Numbered from the stretch's first letter, positions 1 to 10,420 are shown. The stretch is 64,000 nt of DNA from Lyophyllum atratum (GCA_014905825.1 JACGCN010000013.1:310001-374000); one strand, 5' to 3'. Numbers and translations are program-made. The notes: a model not told the origin generated them from the letters alone.

Positions 1-739
1 GCGGTTGAATTGGATAGGAATGCCGTATGGTTAGGGTGATGCTCTGTTTTGCACAGGGGAACGTCATGGAATCAGTGACGTAGCCGTCGGGAAAGGCCCG
101 GAGACGCACAGTGACGTAGGCGGTTGAATTGAATTGAATAGGCATGCCGTATGGTTAGGGTGAGACGTGTCTACGTACACAGGGCAGAGGTTGGACGCAG
201 TGCCCTGCCACTGGGGGTGAAGGATAATACGTGTGGGTTGACTATGGTGTGTGTACGGAATGGGCTATGCACGAGAGGACATGAACACGTCGGACATGAG
301 AGAACACAAACACATCAGACACGAGGGAACCCAGACTCGTCGGACACGAGAGAACACGAACACGTCGGAAGGCAGTCCAGGAATCGGGGCGGGTTTACAG
401 AGCGAGCAACGGTGTGAGCAACCGCCTCAATACACGCCGGCACCCGACGTCTCCGGTATGTGGAGAGCAGGTAACAAGGCGGATGAGGTTCGTGCGCCGT
501 GGTGCAAAGCACTGTTTCATACGCACACGACCTTTCATGCTCCTACGGTTTGGAGGGATCTAACGTGGGACGGCCATTACAGACATAACCCCCAATCAGT
601 AACTCGTAACGCAGATCGTCGTCCGCAGTGTGCGAGGCAGGGAATGCGTTAAGACGGATTTTATCTGGTTTTTGAGTTTTTGATGATGGTGGTTCTATAT
701 AGAGTATTTTTAGGTCATGTGAGGGTACAATTGATGCAC
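1..739. repeat. Intergenic repeat-bearing stretch
   Basis: No gene is supported here. A direct repeat of about 40 bases (1-40 and 121-162, sharing GCCGTATGGTTAGGGTGA) brackets the first 160 bases. At about 262-372 a degenerate unit of about 27 bases (core GAACACGAACACGTCGGA) recurs about four times. Open frames across it are short, overlap each other on both strands and show no recognisable protein. Confidence 0.6.
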
Positions 740-970
740 ATGATAAGCACACGCGATGCGCGTCTCTCAAAAGTCAAGAAATCTTTAAAAGTGGTTTGAT
801 TTACAATCACAATAGAAATATGAAGACGCAGAATAAAGTCTAAAGCAAGCGTGGTTCATAGACACCGACGGTATGCACTCGGGCCCGTCCTTCACTGGCA
901 CTGTTGGAGAGCATCGATGGATAACGGAAAGAAGGGACGAGAGCTCCAAATGTATTCCACAATTTTACAC
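740..970 (-). pseudogene. Deleted echo of the EOS1-like gene at 41-43 kb
   Basis: Bases 740-845 match 41150-41258, the 3' flank of the EOS1-like gene. Bases 846-970 match 43085-43205, the first coding residues of the same gene, in the same orientation. The 1.8 kb of gene body between them is absent here. On the minus strand the reading SMLSNSASEGRARVHT is recognisable against SMLSNTASEGRARVHT in the full copy, and a stop follows soon after the junction. I infer an internally deleted duplicate. An unrelated short interspersed repeat split by the gene at 43 kb is the alternative. Confidence 0.6.
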
Positions 971-974
971 ACCC

Positions 975-1979
975 CCTCAGCTCCTCATCAATTGCGTCCC
1001 AATTCCAATCCTAATCCCAAACACCTCCACCCTCCACCCCAAGCTGCGAAGTGACCCCCATCTCCGCACGCAATCCCGCCTCACGCTCCAACATGCGCTT
1101 GACACGGATATACACCGGCGCCTCAGTTGGAGGCGGCGAGAGAGGTAGAGGCGGGGCGATGACCGGGACAGGCCCGAGTCCGAGTCAGAGCCCAGATTTT
1201 GTACGACTCAACGTCGCCTGAACATTGGCATGGTGTCCCTGATCGCCCGTGACGGGGACAGTTGGGATGTCGTTCTGCAAAACAAAGCGAACATCAGCTA
1301 GAGCATCAGGGGAGGGGGGTGGGTATATGCGTGCATATTTACCTCTCTCTCGCCCTCGCTCTCGTCAGTATCATGAATACGGGCATGGTCGAAGGTGTTC
1401 CTGGTTTCGTGGGTGTTCAGAGGCATGAGGCGATGTGGACTCAAGTCGGGCGTGTTCAAGCCTGCGGGGGTGTCGTTTATGGTATCTAGAATACGCGTAT
1501 TATTGTCGCCATTCTAGCAGGAGAACAGCGAGCACTTACCGTAGTTCATTCTCGCGACATGGACATCATGTGGGCCGTCCCTGTTATCGTAAGACATACC
1601 TCCGTCGCCATTCCCGTCGTCACCTTTCGGCTGACCTTTAAGCTCATTGGACTGACGCTCCTGCATTACAACCACCAACAGGTCATGTAGACGACGCGTA
1701 AACTCGTCCTCCGCCCCGGCAGAGCCGGTCTGCATATCGGTACTCGTGCTAGCGGTAGTGGCACACAGTGGCACACCCATCTGAGCCGTCGGACCATGTT
1801 GAACCATTGGATGGTGAACTGCTTGACAGCATGAAGTCAGGAGGGCTGCTGGACAACGGCGACGGGCTGGAGCTCGCCATTGGAGGCGACTGTATGCGCG
1901 TTTGGGTCGAAGGATGTGATCGTGACCGTGGTGAGTTGAGAGAAGGGCTCGACAACTCGAACAATGAAGTGTTCCTCAA
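975..1979 (-). pseudogene. Unrecognised multi-exon gene broken by a 10-bp duplication
   Basis: The minus strand shows consistent coding between good splice sites. A Ser/Pro-rich stretch lies at about 1979-1770. A segment with EDEFTRRLHDLLVVVMQERQ follows and ends at a donor GTAAGTGC near 1542. The next exon reads from about 1489 to 1350. A third begins after an acceptor near 1280 (NDIPTVPVTGDQGHH) and includes PVYIRVKRMLEREAGLRAEM. The frame changes at 1756-1775, where AGTGGCACAC occurs twice in tandem; removing one copy in the mind would keep the frame continuous. A further stop lies in the last exon. The family is unknown to me and the 5' end is unresolved. Confidence 0.45.
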
Positions 1980-3332
1980 GTCCGGTGACTATGTTGAGCG
2001 ATTGTTTTCTAAATTAATTTTGCAGTTGATACCACAGTACGCCTCACAGCGACACGTCGTAGGAAACATTCGCTGGGAGGGACACCTAGTATGTAACTTG
2101 ACCCTCGCACTAGCCTCGCACCATGAATTCAGACGCCCGTACCAATTTGCTCCCCGACAGCAGCCGACAACCAACTTACTGGACTCCTCACCTCTCCTCA
2201 CCGCACCCGACTTCCTCATCCAGATGGGTCGGTACCTGTCGGTACTCAAAGGCTGTCATTGATAGATACTCGTCTCTAGGGATGGTCGACGTCTTGCCGA
2301 GACCGTTCACCGAATAAAATATGTTGGACATCCCCGAGGTAAGTGACTCATCTCCTTAAACCCATCCGCGGTGGCCCAGTTCTGATCATGCGACTGTTGC
2401 TAATCGGAACAGAAACACCTGGATGAAAGCAGGTCAGCACAAGATCACGGCAATCGGTTTAATTCGCTCGAGTGCGTGAGCAGCGGATGAGATGGGCCGT
2501 GCACCGATACTCGGACGCTTTTCGTCACGGCGATCGGTTCAATTCGCTCGACGTGAGCAGCGGATGAGATGGGCCGTGCACCGATACTCGGACGCCTTTC
2601 GTCACGAACTCCCTCCCTCTTCCGCCGGAAGCTAGAAAGACCAACCAGAACATCACTGACATACTGCACGCATACCTCTCCTTGCAACCATCGCAAAAAT
2701 AGACCATCATCGCGTCCAGCACCATATCTCCTGGTATCCGCAGGGGCTGGCCACTTCGACCGCCACAAATTTCGTTGAGTACTTGTACGTACAAATCATC
2801 ATAATAAATCAAATATAATATTTGAATCACTAACTTATCACATATTGAATGATTTCCACGCCGCAGTCATCGCCGAGCCCAGCGTCCAAGTTTTGACTCT
2901 TTCTTCATCGAGCGTTGGAGTCGATGACACGAGAAGCTACGACTACAAAAGGCAACGCTCGGTCTGTACGCACGTATATCTCGTCATGAGACGTACATTC
3001 CTACTGACCAGAGTGACAGCACGAATGCGACCCTGCTCCATGTCATTATGTTCGCTAATTTAATAAAATAACTTGTTTTGCCTTCTATTCCCCATCTATC
3101 GAATACTCCTGCTTCTATATCGTGACCCTGTGCTGCAGCCTCTCTAGCTTTGCTTCGCGTATCGGCCCACACCCATATTATGCCCAGAGCCTGGCGCTTC
3201 CCTGCTCCGTACTTCCGAGAAAGCGATTAATTCTGACAGCTCGCAGGCAACGGAATATGCTTTATCCCAGTTTAGTTCTTGTCCTAGGCCATTTTCGGAG
3301 ACTCTTTCGGATACCTGGCACGACTTTTTTGC
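1980..3332. other. Intergenic, with an 80-bp tandem duplication
   Basis: No convincing gene. An 80-bp unit (starting CACGGCAATCGG at 2446 and CACGGCGATCGG at 2526) is present twice at 2446-2608. An AT-rich patch lies around 2790-2840. Short open frames on the minus strand at 2445-2830 are not bounded by good splice sites and resemble nothing I know. Confidence 0.5.
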
Positions 3333-3338
3333 TATAAA
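3333..3338 (+). promoter_or_regulatory. Probable TATA box of the small secreted-peptide gene
   Basis: TATAAA lies about 72 bases before the ATG at 3410, a usual spacing for a fungal core promoter. It is supported only by position and sequence. Confidence 0.5.
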
Positions 3339-3409
3339 GCTGGACCGTCGCGACGATCTAGCAAGACAAGTTTCGATTCACATCGTCACATCAACATCCT
3401 TCCTTCATC

Positions 3410-3644
3410 ATGAAGCTTTCCCTCGCATTCGTCATGGTGACTCTCGCCCATACCGCACTTGCCCTGCCTCTTTCGACATCAATCCAGGCTAGATCCCCAG
3501 CCCCACTCCCCCAGGTACTGTTCATCATTACTTCAGAATCTCGTCAGATCATCTAATAATTCCTCGTCCCCTATCAAGGACATAACACAAACCATCGCCG
3601 AGTGCGTTTTACAGTGTGATGTTTCATCAGGCATTAGAGACTGA
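3410..3644 (+). CDS. Small secreted protein, 56 residues
   Basis: Two exons, 3410-3514 and 3579-3644, joined in phase across a 64-base intron with GTACTG donor and AAG acceptor. The product begins with a clear signal peptide: a Lys after Met, a hydrophobic core (LAFVMVTLAHTALA) and an ALA-type cleavage context. The short mature part is rich in Pro, Ser and Ala and carries two cysteines (ECVLQC) near its C-terminus. It ends at TGA 3642-3644. A TATA box lies upstream. The family is not recognised. Size, signal and cysteines fit a secreted effector-like or hydrophobic peptide, but that role is inference. The second exon is duplicated just downstream. Confidence 0.6.
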
Positions 3645-3721
3645 AGCTATTTTTTTTTTTTACGATACTTGAAGCGTACAAGATGACCTTGCCAATATGG
3701 GCATTGGGCGGGGCAAGCGGG

Positions 3722-3898
3722 ATATCCAGGCTAGATCCCCAGCCCCACTCCCCCAGGTACTGTTCATCCATGTTACTTCAGAATCTCGTCAGATCATCTA
3801 ATAATTCCTCGTCCCCTATCAAGGACTTGGGCCCACTCGGTTCCACCATCGCCGAGTGCGTTTTACAGTGTGATGTTTCATCAGGCATTGAGGACTGA
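3722..3898 (+). pseudogene. Tandem partial copy of the small secreted-protein gene
   Basis: This segment repeats the end of exon 1, the intron and exon 2 of the preceding gene, including the shared C-terminal motif AECVLQCDVSSG and the flanking T-run and 3' sequence. It lacks the signal-peptide exon and promoter. Exon 2 differs: DLGPLGSTIAEC replaces DITQTIAEC, and the end reads GIED instead of GIRD. The unit of about 240 bases is a direct tandem duplication of about 3482-3720. Without its own start it is probably not expressed alone. It could serve as an alternative last exon of the gene upstream. Confidence 0.6.
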
Positions 3899-4202
3899 AG
3901 CTATTTTTTTTTACGATACTTGAAGCGTACAAGATGACCTTGACATAATAATAGGCCAAGGCCGGGGCAAGCGGGATAACTAGTGCCGTTGCATCAGGTT
4001 ATTGTGTGAAAAATGATCTTGTCTGCTCTTGCTATATCAGGGCATCTTTGACGATCGAGACAAGCATTTTGATGGGAAGATCGATATAGGTGTACATTGA
4101 TAGGTGACATTGACGATCTCATCGACACAGTATCATGATGACTGCATTGATCAGGTCTTCATCAACTGGCAACCAAGTGTCTGCGCTGTCTCTCTGGTTG
4201 CC

Positions 4203-5090
4203 TGTACCTCAGGAATCAATGTTTTCACAGCGATACTCGGTATCCTTTCTATGCAACATGTCTAGCTTATCTTCATGGTAGCCTGGACTGGAAGTGTCAA
4301 TGTTTCGACAGAGAAACTCCACATATTTTTTACGGCGCAAGTCTTTTGTGGTTGCCTATACCTCGAGGACCTTTTTCACGATAGGTGTCTCCCTCATCAT
4401 TCCGAATGCATGTACCTCAGGAATCAATGTTTTCACGGCGATACTCGGTATCCTTTCTATGCAACATGTCTAGCTTATCTTCATGGTAGCCTGGACTGGA
4501 AGTGTCAATGTTTCGACAGAGAAACTCCACATATTTTTTACGGCGCAAGTCTTTTGTGGTTGCCTATACCTCGAGGACCTTTTTCACGATAGGTGTCTCC
4601 CTCATCATTCCGAATGCATGTACCTCAGGAATCAATGTTTTCACGGCGATACTCGGTATCCTTTCTATGCAACATGTCTAGCTTATCTTCATGGTAGCCT
4701 GGACTGGAAGTGTCAATGTTTCGACAGAGAAACTCCACATATATTTGACGGTGCAAGTCTTTCGTGGTTGCCTATACCTCGAGGACCTTTTTCACGATAG
4801 GTGTCTCCCTCATCATTCCGAATGCATGTACCTCAGGAATCAATGTTTTCACGGCGATACTCGGTATCCTTTCTATGCAACATGTCTAGCTTATCTTCAT
4901 GGTAGCCTGGACTGGAAGTGTCAATGTTTCGACAGAGAAACTCCACATATATTTGACGGTGCAAGTCTTTCGTGGTTGCCTATACCTCGAGGACCTTTTT
5001 CACGATAGGTGTCTCCCTCATCATTCCGAATGCATGTACCTCAGGAATCAATGTTTTCACGGCGATACTCGGTATCCTTTCTAGGCAGCA
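4203..5090. repeat. 208-bp tandem array, four units plus a partial fifth
   Basis: Units start at 4203, 4411, 4619, 4827 and 5035, each with TGTACCTCAGGAATCAATG. Period is 208 bases and identity is very high. The last two full units share a variant (ATATATTTGACGGTGCAAG) against the first two. Because 208 is not a multiple of three, the overlapping 105-residue open frames at 4275-5084 come from the repeat and are not credible genes. Confidence 0.9.
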
Positions 5091-6390
5091 TGTCTAGCTC
5101 ATCTTGTAACCAAGTGCTAATACATTCTATACAAAATAACTCCTGCACACATACAACATGTCTTCCTGAGCAACATTCAACGTGATTAGTTCGTTAAGAT
5201 ATATTTGCGACTCAGACTAAGGCATTACATTGGACACAACACAAAGCAGACATAAAAATAACTATCGGACTACAACGTAATAGTACTAGGAAAGACAGAA
5301 CAGCATACTCCATTTGACCTTCACAGAACAACTCAAACCCTCATAAACATACCGCCTGCACAGTGCGAAAGCTAATGCTGTAAACAGACAACCTCGTCAA
5401 CAACACAGAATTTGGCAAGAATCTTAACACGTACCAGGTCTAACGTGAAACGACTGTGCACAGACGCTAGGAAATAGAAAGGCGCTGGGAAATCGAGATG
5501 GGCCTTGGCAGCAGACCGGGAGGACTTGATTGATGAAGGGAGCGTACCTGGTAGCTAACATTATATACCTTCTGTAGGTGGTCCGTGCACATCACATGTG
5601 ACTGATGGGGGTTCAATCATGCCAATGGTCCTCTGCCCTTGAAGTCGGAACTAATGACACCACGGGTAGGGCACCGTCCCCCCGCAGAGCCTGCTAATTT
5701 CTGCCTTTCATTTGTAGACATCTACATGTACTGCTTCTCTATACTAGACTATAGACTTTCTCCCCACCAATCCTGAGCTGGGATTTCTTATCGTTTGCGG
5801 TGTCCTCTCGACTGCACGATGCCAAAGACATATCAGATTTGACGTCTCTACGCTCCACAACGCCCCGACCTTCTGCTCTCTCCGTGCCTCCTTGATCGTG
5901 CTCATCACCTCGGCCGCCCCCGTCTCAGCAGTTCCCGGCTGTCTGTCCTCTTCTGACACTCTTTTCTAGTGCCTGGATCAAAGACGCTGCCAGAGTCAAC
6001 ACCTCATATGTGCTACATGGAAAGGCATCGTTTGCAAGCAGGGTCGGATGGTGCAGAACGCTCTTCCCCTCCGCCGCCCTGTTCTCCATCCCGTTTCCTT
6101 CCCAATCCTTTCACGGAGTCGAATGACCATTAATTGACGTGCTGCAGTACGCTCTTCCCCTGTAACGGTATTGTCTTGCAGTGATCTTTGGAGTTCGAGG
6201 AATCGGTACTGGGCTTGGGGCAGCTATTGGCGAGTTAGTTGATGTCGAAGAGCGGTGGGCTAGAGTTGGAGGTGGGGGACAGGATGTTCAAGGGGCGGCG
6301 TGATGGTCAGGGGTGAGTCAGAGTCCGGCGTGCTGAGGGTAAGGGGTCTTGGATAGGGATAGGAGCTTTGTGCAGCCCTCGATCGTGGGT
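5091..6390. other. Intergenic, nothing recognised
   Basis: About 1.3 kb without a supported gene. Open frames are under 75 codons and show neither splice signals nor familiar motifs. Confidence 0.5.
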
Positions 6391-6394
6391 GAGT

Positions 6395-6560
6395 CCTCTC
6401 GCTGATGTGGGCCATTACGATGTCTGCATCCTTTTGTAGGAATATGATCTTGCCCGTCTGCCGGTCAGCACCGACAACAATCCCCATGCGCTTAGATCCG
6501 GAGGTGAATGGGAAGATGTTGAGTACGTCCAAGGAGATCCGTGATCCAGATGGGGGTTTG
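6395..6560 (-). pseudogene. Fragment of a Neo1/ATP9-type P4-ATPase (lipid flippase)
   Basis: The minus strand reads LDVLNIFPFTSGSKRMGIVV followed by GADRQTGKIIFLQKDADIVMAHI. This matches the nucleotide-binding domain signature of Neo1/ATP9 flippases (FPFTSESKRMGI, then GADVIMA). The usual KGAD box has decayed to KDAD. Nothing before or after continues the ATPase, so only about 50 codons of a protein of more than 1000 residues remain. Family knowledge supports the identity; decay is read from isolation and from the changed residue. Confidence 0.6.
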
Positions 6561-6916
6561 GAAGGTCTATCCCTGTGCGATCGCTGAAGACAAGGGTGCA
6601 GAGGCTGATGGATTGTGTCCAGTTACGATAGCGACTTCATCGCGTGAGGAAGTGTGGGAGTTTACCACGTAAACTGTGGAACCATGAGCTCGACTCATGC
6701 ATGACAGGGAATCAACGAGGAGAAGAGGATCAGAAATCTAAACACATAGATGTACCATGGGCCTTGCAACCCGTTCAGCACGACCAGCACAATCGACAAT
6801 ACGAAACTGACAGCACACAGGATCTATATGCCACAGCACATTCTCGACCGTCAACGGTGACAGAAGGCTGGAGAGCGTCGGATAGGTGAACACAGAAGCT
6901 CGCAATAAAGAAATGT

Positions 6917-7720
6917 CACATACCTTGGAAGGGCTCAACGAGATGAGGATCTTGTTGATTCCCTTTGCCGCAGCCTGTGCTTTGGCATCTCCATGAAGAA
7001 CTATAGTCCGGCGCTCTAGTCTTGGGGCTGCTGAGAATCTCAATGTCGTGGAGCGAAGCCGCAGCTCCCTTTGATTTGACACCCAGAGACTTGAAGACAG
7101 CCTCTTTGCCAGCCCAACGTGCAGCGAAAGACGAGGCAGGGGATGGTTGTGCTTGGCAGTAGGCGGTCTCAGCGTCAGGTGCGGCAGAAGGAGACTTGTC
7201 GGGAGCGGTAGGCCACATCGAGGATGGGAAGCGGGTGCTTTGAAGGAACCTCGCGGGCGACACGGAGAGCACCTTTTCCAGGCGCAGGAACGGAACGGCC
7301 AGCTTTGTCACTGATACGATCATAGAGTTGAGATATGGACAGCGAGTGAGAGGGTTAAACTTACGTCGAGGTAGAGCTGAATGCCAGAATACCACGAATG
7401 GGGGCGCCAAGTTCGAGCGCCGTCTTTGCGTTCATGATGATGTGAACACCGGTGCCTTGTGCCTCCATGAACTACAGAGAGTATATTAGTGTCATGGGAT
7501 GGAGTAAAAGACAGAGACCGACGACTTACCCCTGCGCGGGAGGTTGTAGCAAGACGAGACATTTCAGTAGGCTCGCGTCCCATAGCAAACTCAGTTTCAA
7601 CTGCATTGCTTGTTGCCTTCATGTTGGCGAACTCGTAGATTGCTGATGTCATCGAAGCCACCAGCAATCATGACCTTCGCCTTTCCGGATAGGATGGTAT
7701 CGCAGGCGATTTCTAACAAC
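6917..7720 (-). pseudogene. Remnant of fatty acid synthase subunit alpha (C-terminal region)
   Basis: Reading the minus strand from 7720 downward, ketoacyl-synthase sequence appears first: [10 protein letters not shown], then [23 protein letters not shown], a typical intron, [19 protein letters not shown], and [20 protein letters not shown]. The phosphopantetheinyl-transferase domain follows: [43 protein letters not shown], then ISLS. These are characteristic of fungal Fas2. Frames break after FDDIS, after YRSRQVS and near KTRAPD, and the last part of the transferase domain is missing. It is a decayed, internally deleted copy; the functional gene must be elsewhere. Confidence 0.8.
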
Positions 7721-7799
7721 TGAAGGGCGGTAGCACTGAACAGATGTTAGGAAGAAGTAGCTACAAAGTAATATAAGAACGTACCAAGCACCAACTCGC

Positions 7800-8450
7800 C
7801 CCAGCCATGGATGCTGGAGGTCCTAGAGGAAGGTTTGGTGCGGTGGAAGGGCAGGTGGGGGTGCGTTGGAAGCGGTGGGGAGGGTCGTTAAGTGGGGTGG
7901 GCCTACTCAGCGCAGACGACATCCCCGACGACGAAAGGGATTCGCATTTGCGCGAATCGCCCGGGGGTGGGCCTGCTGGGCACATACGACGGTGCTGACG
8001 ACGAAAGGGATTCGCATTTGCGCGAATCGCCCCATCCTTGGGTGCTGGGGGTGCTAACAAAGTCGTTGGTGGGGTGGAAGGGCGGGCGGGGGTGCGTTGG
8101 AGGTGGTGGGGAGGGTCGTTAGGTGGGGGTGGGTCTTGGGCACAGACGACGGTGCCGACCATGAAACCGATTCGCGCAAGCGTGAATCGCCCCATCTCTG
8201 GGTGCTGGGTGTCCTAGAGAAGGCGTGGATGGGGTGGAAGGGCGGGCGGGTGGGCGGTGGAAGTGGTGGAAGGTCGTTAGGTGGGGGTGGGCCTGCTGGG
8301 CACGGATGACGTCCCCGACGACGAAAACGACTTGTGCTCGCACGAATCGTACCATCCCTGGATGCTGGGGGTCCTAGAAAAGGGGTTGGTGGGGTGGAAG
8401 GGCGGGCGGGGTGTGCTGAAAGGGGTGGGGAGGTCGTTGGGTCGGGGTAG
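7800..8450. repeat. GC-rich minisatellite of about 160-bp units
   Basis: About four degenerate units begin near 7807, 8038, 8198 and 8357 with a GGTGCTGGGGGTCCTAG-like motif. They continue through G-rich GGGGTGGAAGGGCGGGCGGG and end in an imperfect palindrome, GATTCGCATTTGCGCGAATC. The first unit is longer because the palindromic part is present twice (7936 and 8008). Long open frames on both strands here reflect repeat composition and are not genes. Confidence 0.85.
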
Positions 8451-8672
8451 CAAAGTGACAGTCGTTCATCAATCATCTGACCACTTCAAAATATGACCAC
8501 GACAAGACTGGGAGTGTAATTCACTCAGCTCTTTGGATGGCGACACTGTGGTGGACCTGCTTTTATTCCATCATTCAAGGATATATATATAAGTAGTAGT
8601 TGATTCAAATATTTCACGGGCTTGAACATATTAAATATTAATGACAGTGAATGGACACAGAGTGAAACAAAA

Positions 8673-10316
8673 TTATTCCGACATGTCTACTAAGTGCTCC
8701 AGCCCACAATCCCTCCACAGACTCGTGTGAGTGAAGTGAGGTATGCCCACTCGCTGCCCACCATCCCAGGGCTCGATTTGGTGCTGAAGCACTCTGCCTC
8801 TAATGAGGACAAAATCACCAGGGTGGAGGCGCACCCGGAGATTCAGCTGAGGGAGATGAACATAGCCACCAGTGAACGAACCAGCGGCCAACAGCCCAGC
8901 GTAGGCTCCAAGAGGATCTTGGGAGTCGGTGTGCAGACCCGACTTCCTATTGAAGAGCAGCTCCCGACCTTCGAACAGCAGGGGGTCCACCGCGTTGAAA
9001 GCCTTCATAACAGGATGCTTGGTTTCTTGAGCTTCTCGGAGGCGCACGAGGTTGGCATGGAAGTCAGGATCAGCCCTATAAATGGCCTCATTCACACGTT
9101 GGGACACAGGAGTCAACTCTTGATATAGTTGCATCGTGGAGGACAAGATAGTTCCCGTGGACATGCTGTCCTTGGAGGGCATCAGCATGCCTTTGTTCTG
9201 TGGTGAAATGAGTACTGTTCTTATTAGAAGGACACATGGATAACTCACCTCTTGGCCGAGTGCATACCATCCTCTTGCAAGCCTTATTTCCCCTGCCGTT
9301 TCTCCTTTCCGACAGACATACTTACCCACCTTGTCTGCGCTGGTTGCAGATTTGCCTATGTGAGGAACATTGACCTTTGCATAAGCCATCAGCTTGGTGT
9401 TCAAGCGCTCCTGCATGAACCTCATAGTAAATTATCTAGGCCAGGAATAAGATCATGAGGACTTACCACCATGCTGGATTGTAGCAGCCCTGGTATGTAG
9501 GCCACCAGGGTATGACCATCACTACTGATGGCCTTTCGGGAGATGTCGTCCTCCCAAGTGTCGGGCTTGGTAGGCGGAATTGCAGGCTCTTGCGATTGAC
9601 GCAGACCTCGCACAGCACGCTTGAAATCAAATTTCATCTTTACTACATTGATAGTCAGGTATGATAATAAATCTTACGCAGAAAGAACTCACCCGTATTT
9701 TCTGCTAGTTTAGCAGTTATTTTGCGGACGTGCCTAAGATTATCCTTTTTTTGGATGGGAATGCGGTGGGTAACTTCTGGACCATTCCTATCAGCCCTCA
9801 CAGGTGGATAAGGCATTTCGACATATTGAGAGCTATAAATGTACTCACAGAGGTCTAGCGTTCTTGCCAACAGGGTCGGCTCTAACGCTCTTTTTTTGGG
9901 GAGAAGCCTGTAAAAAAAAGAAGGCGGTTAGTACTATATCCTGCCAAAAAACAAAAAACGAAAATGAGAGAAAATAAAGGACAGCAGGTGGGGAGGTGCG
10001 ATGTGGGGAAGAGGGAGAGATAGTAATAGATATAGAGGATGTTGAAAAGACCACAGGTTGGTGTAACACTTCCCTGTGGTCACCCTTTTCGTTGAGTGGT
10101 CCGGTGCAACACTTTACGCACTCAAAGGGCTGGGAGGGGAGTGGAGAGGAGGGGAGGAGGGAGAAATAGTAATAGAGATAGAGGATGTTGAGAAGACCAC
10201 AAGTCGGTGTAACACTTTCCTGTGGTCACCCTTTTGGTTGAGTGGTCCGGTGCAACACTTTATGCACTCAAAGGGTTGGGAAGGGATAATCAGCAGAGAA
10301 TACACACCTTGGCCAT
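8673..10316 (-). CDS. Tet/JBP-like 2-oxoglutarate Fe(II) dioxygenase
   Basis: Multi-exon minus-strand gene of about 360 residues ending at TAA 8673-8675. Proposed order: ATG at 10316 (MAK), a long intron, a basic exon from about 9908 (SPQKKSVRADPVG), then exons ending near 9706, 9474 and 9249, and the last exon from 9198. The C-terminal part has the double-stranded beta-helix signature: the HxD pair HTDS (H at 8931-8933), a distal His in LQHQIEPW (8781-8783), then GQRVGIPHFTHTSLWR. This matches the Tet/JBP-type domain expanded in basidiomycetes, where it is linked to KDZ transposons. Proteins of the family oxidise 5-methylcytosine or thymine; activity here is inference. All frames join without stops. 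The first exon (MAK) is the least certain part. Confidence 0.65.
10000..10290. repeat. Two-copy 147-bp tandem repeat in an intron
   Basis: Two copies of about 147 bases share GAGGATGTTG, GTGTAACACTT and TGTGGTCACCCTTTT and run GGTCCGGTGCAACACTTTA to a G-rich tail. They fall in the proposed first intron of the Tet/JBP-like gene. Confidence 0.75.
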
Positions 10317-10350
10317 GACAGATGACAGACTCAGATGGCAGTTGCAGGGG

Positions 10351-10420
10351 GAGCGTCAGATTTTGAGCGTCAGATTTTGAGCGTCAGATTTTGAGCGTCA
10401 GATTTTGAGCGTCAGATTTT
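10351..10420. repeat. Five perfect 14-bp repeats
   Basis: GAGCGTCAGATTTT occurs five times head to tail without variation. It lies upstream of the Tet/JBP-like gene, between it and the left arm of the inverted duplication. Confidence 0.95.

Noticed and set aside
262..372. Spaced repeats that could suggest a CRISPR array
   Set aside because: Units are degenerate and adjacent without unique spacers, and the genome is eukaryotic.
4275..5084. Series of near-identical 105-residue frames
   Set aside because: They are produced by the 208-bp array, whose period is not a multiple of three, so no single protein spans it.
7761..8496. Several Pro-rich or Gly-rich frames on both strands
   Set aside because: All lie in the GC-rich minisatellite and reflect its composition.
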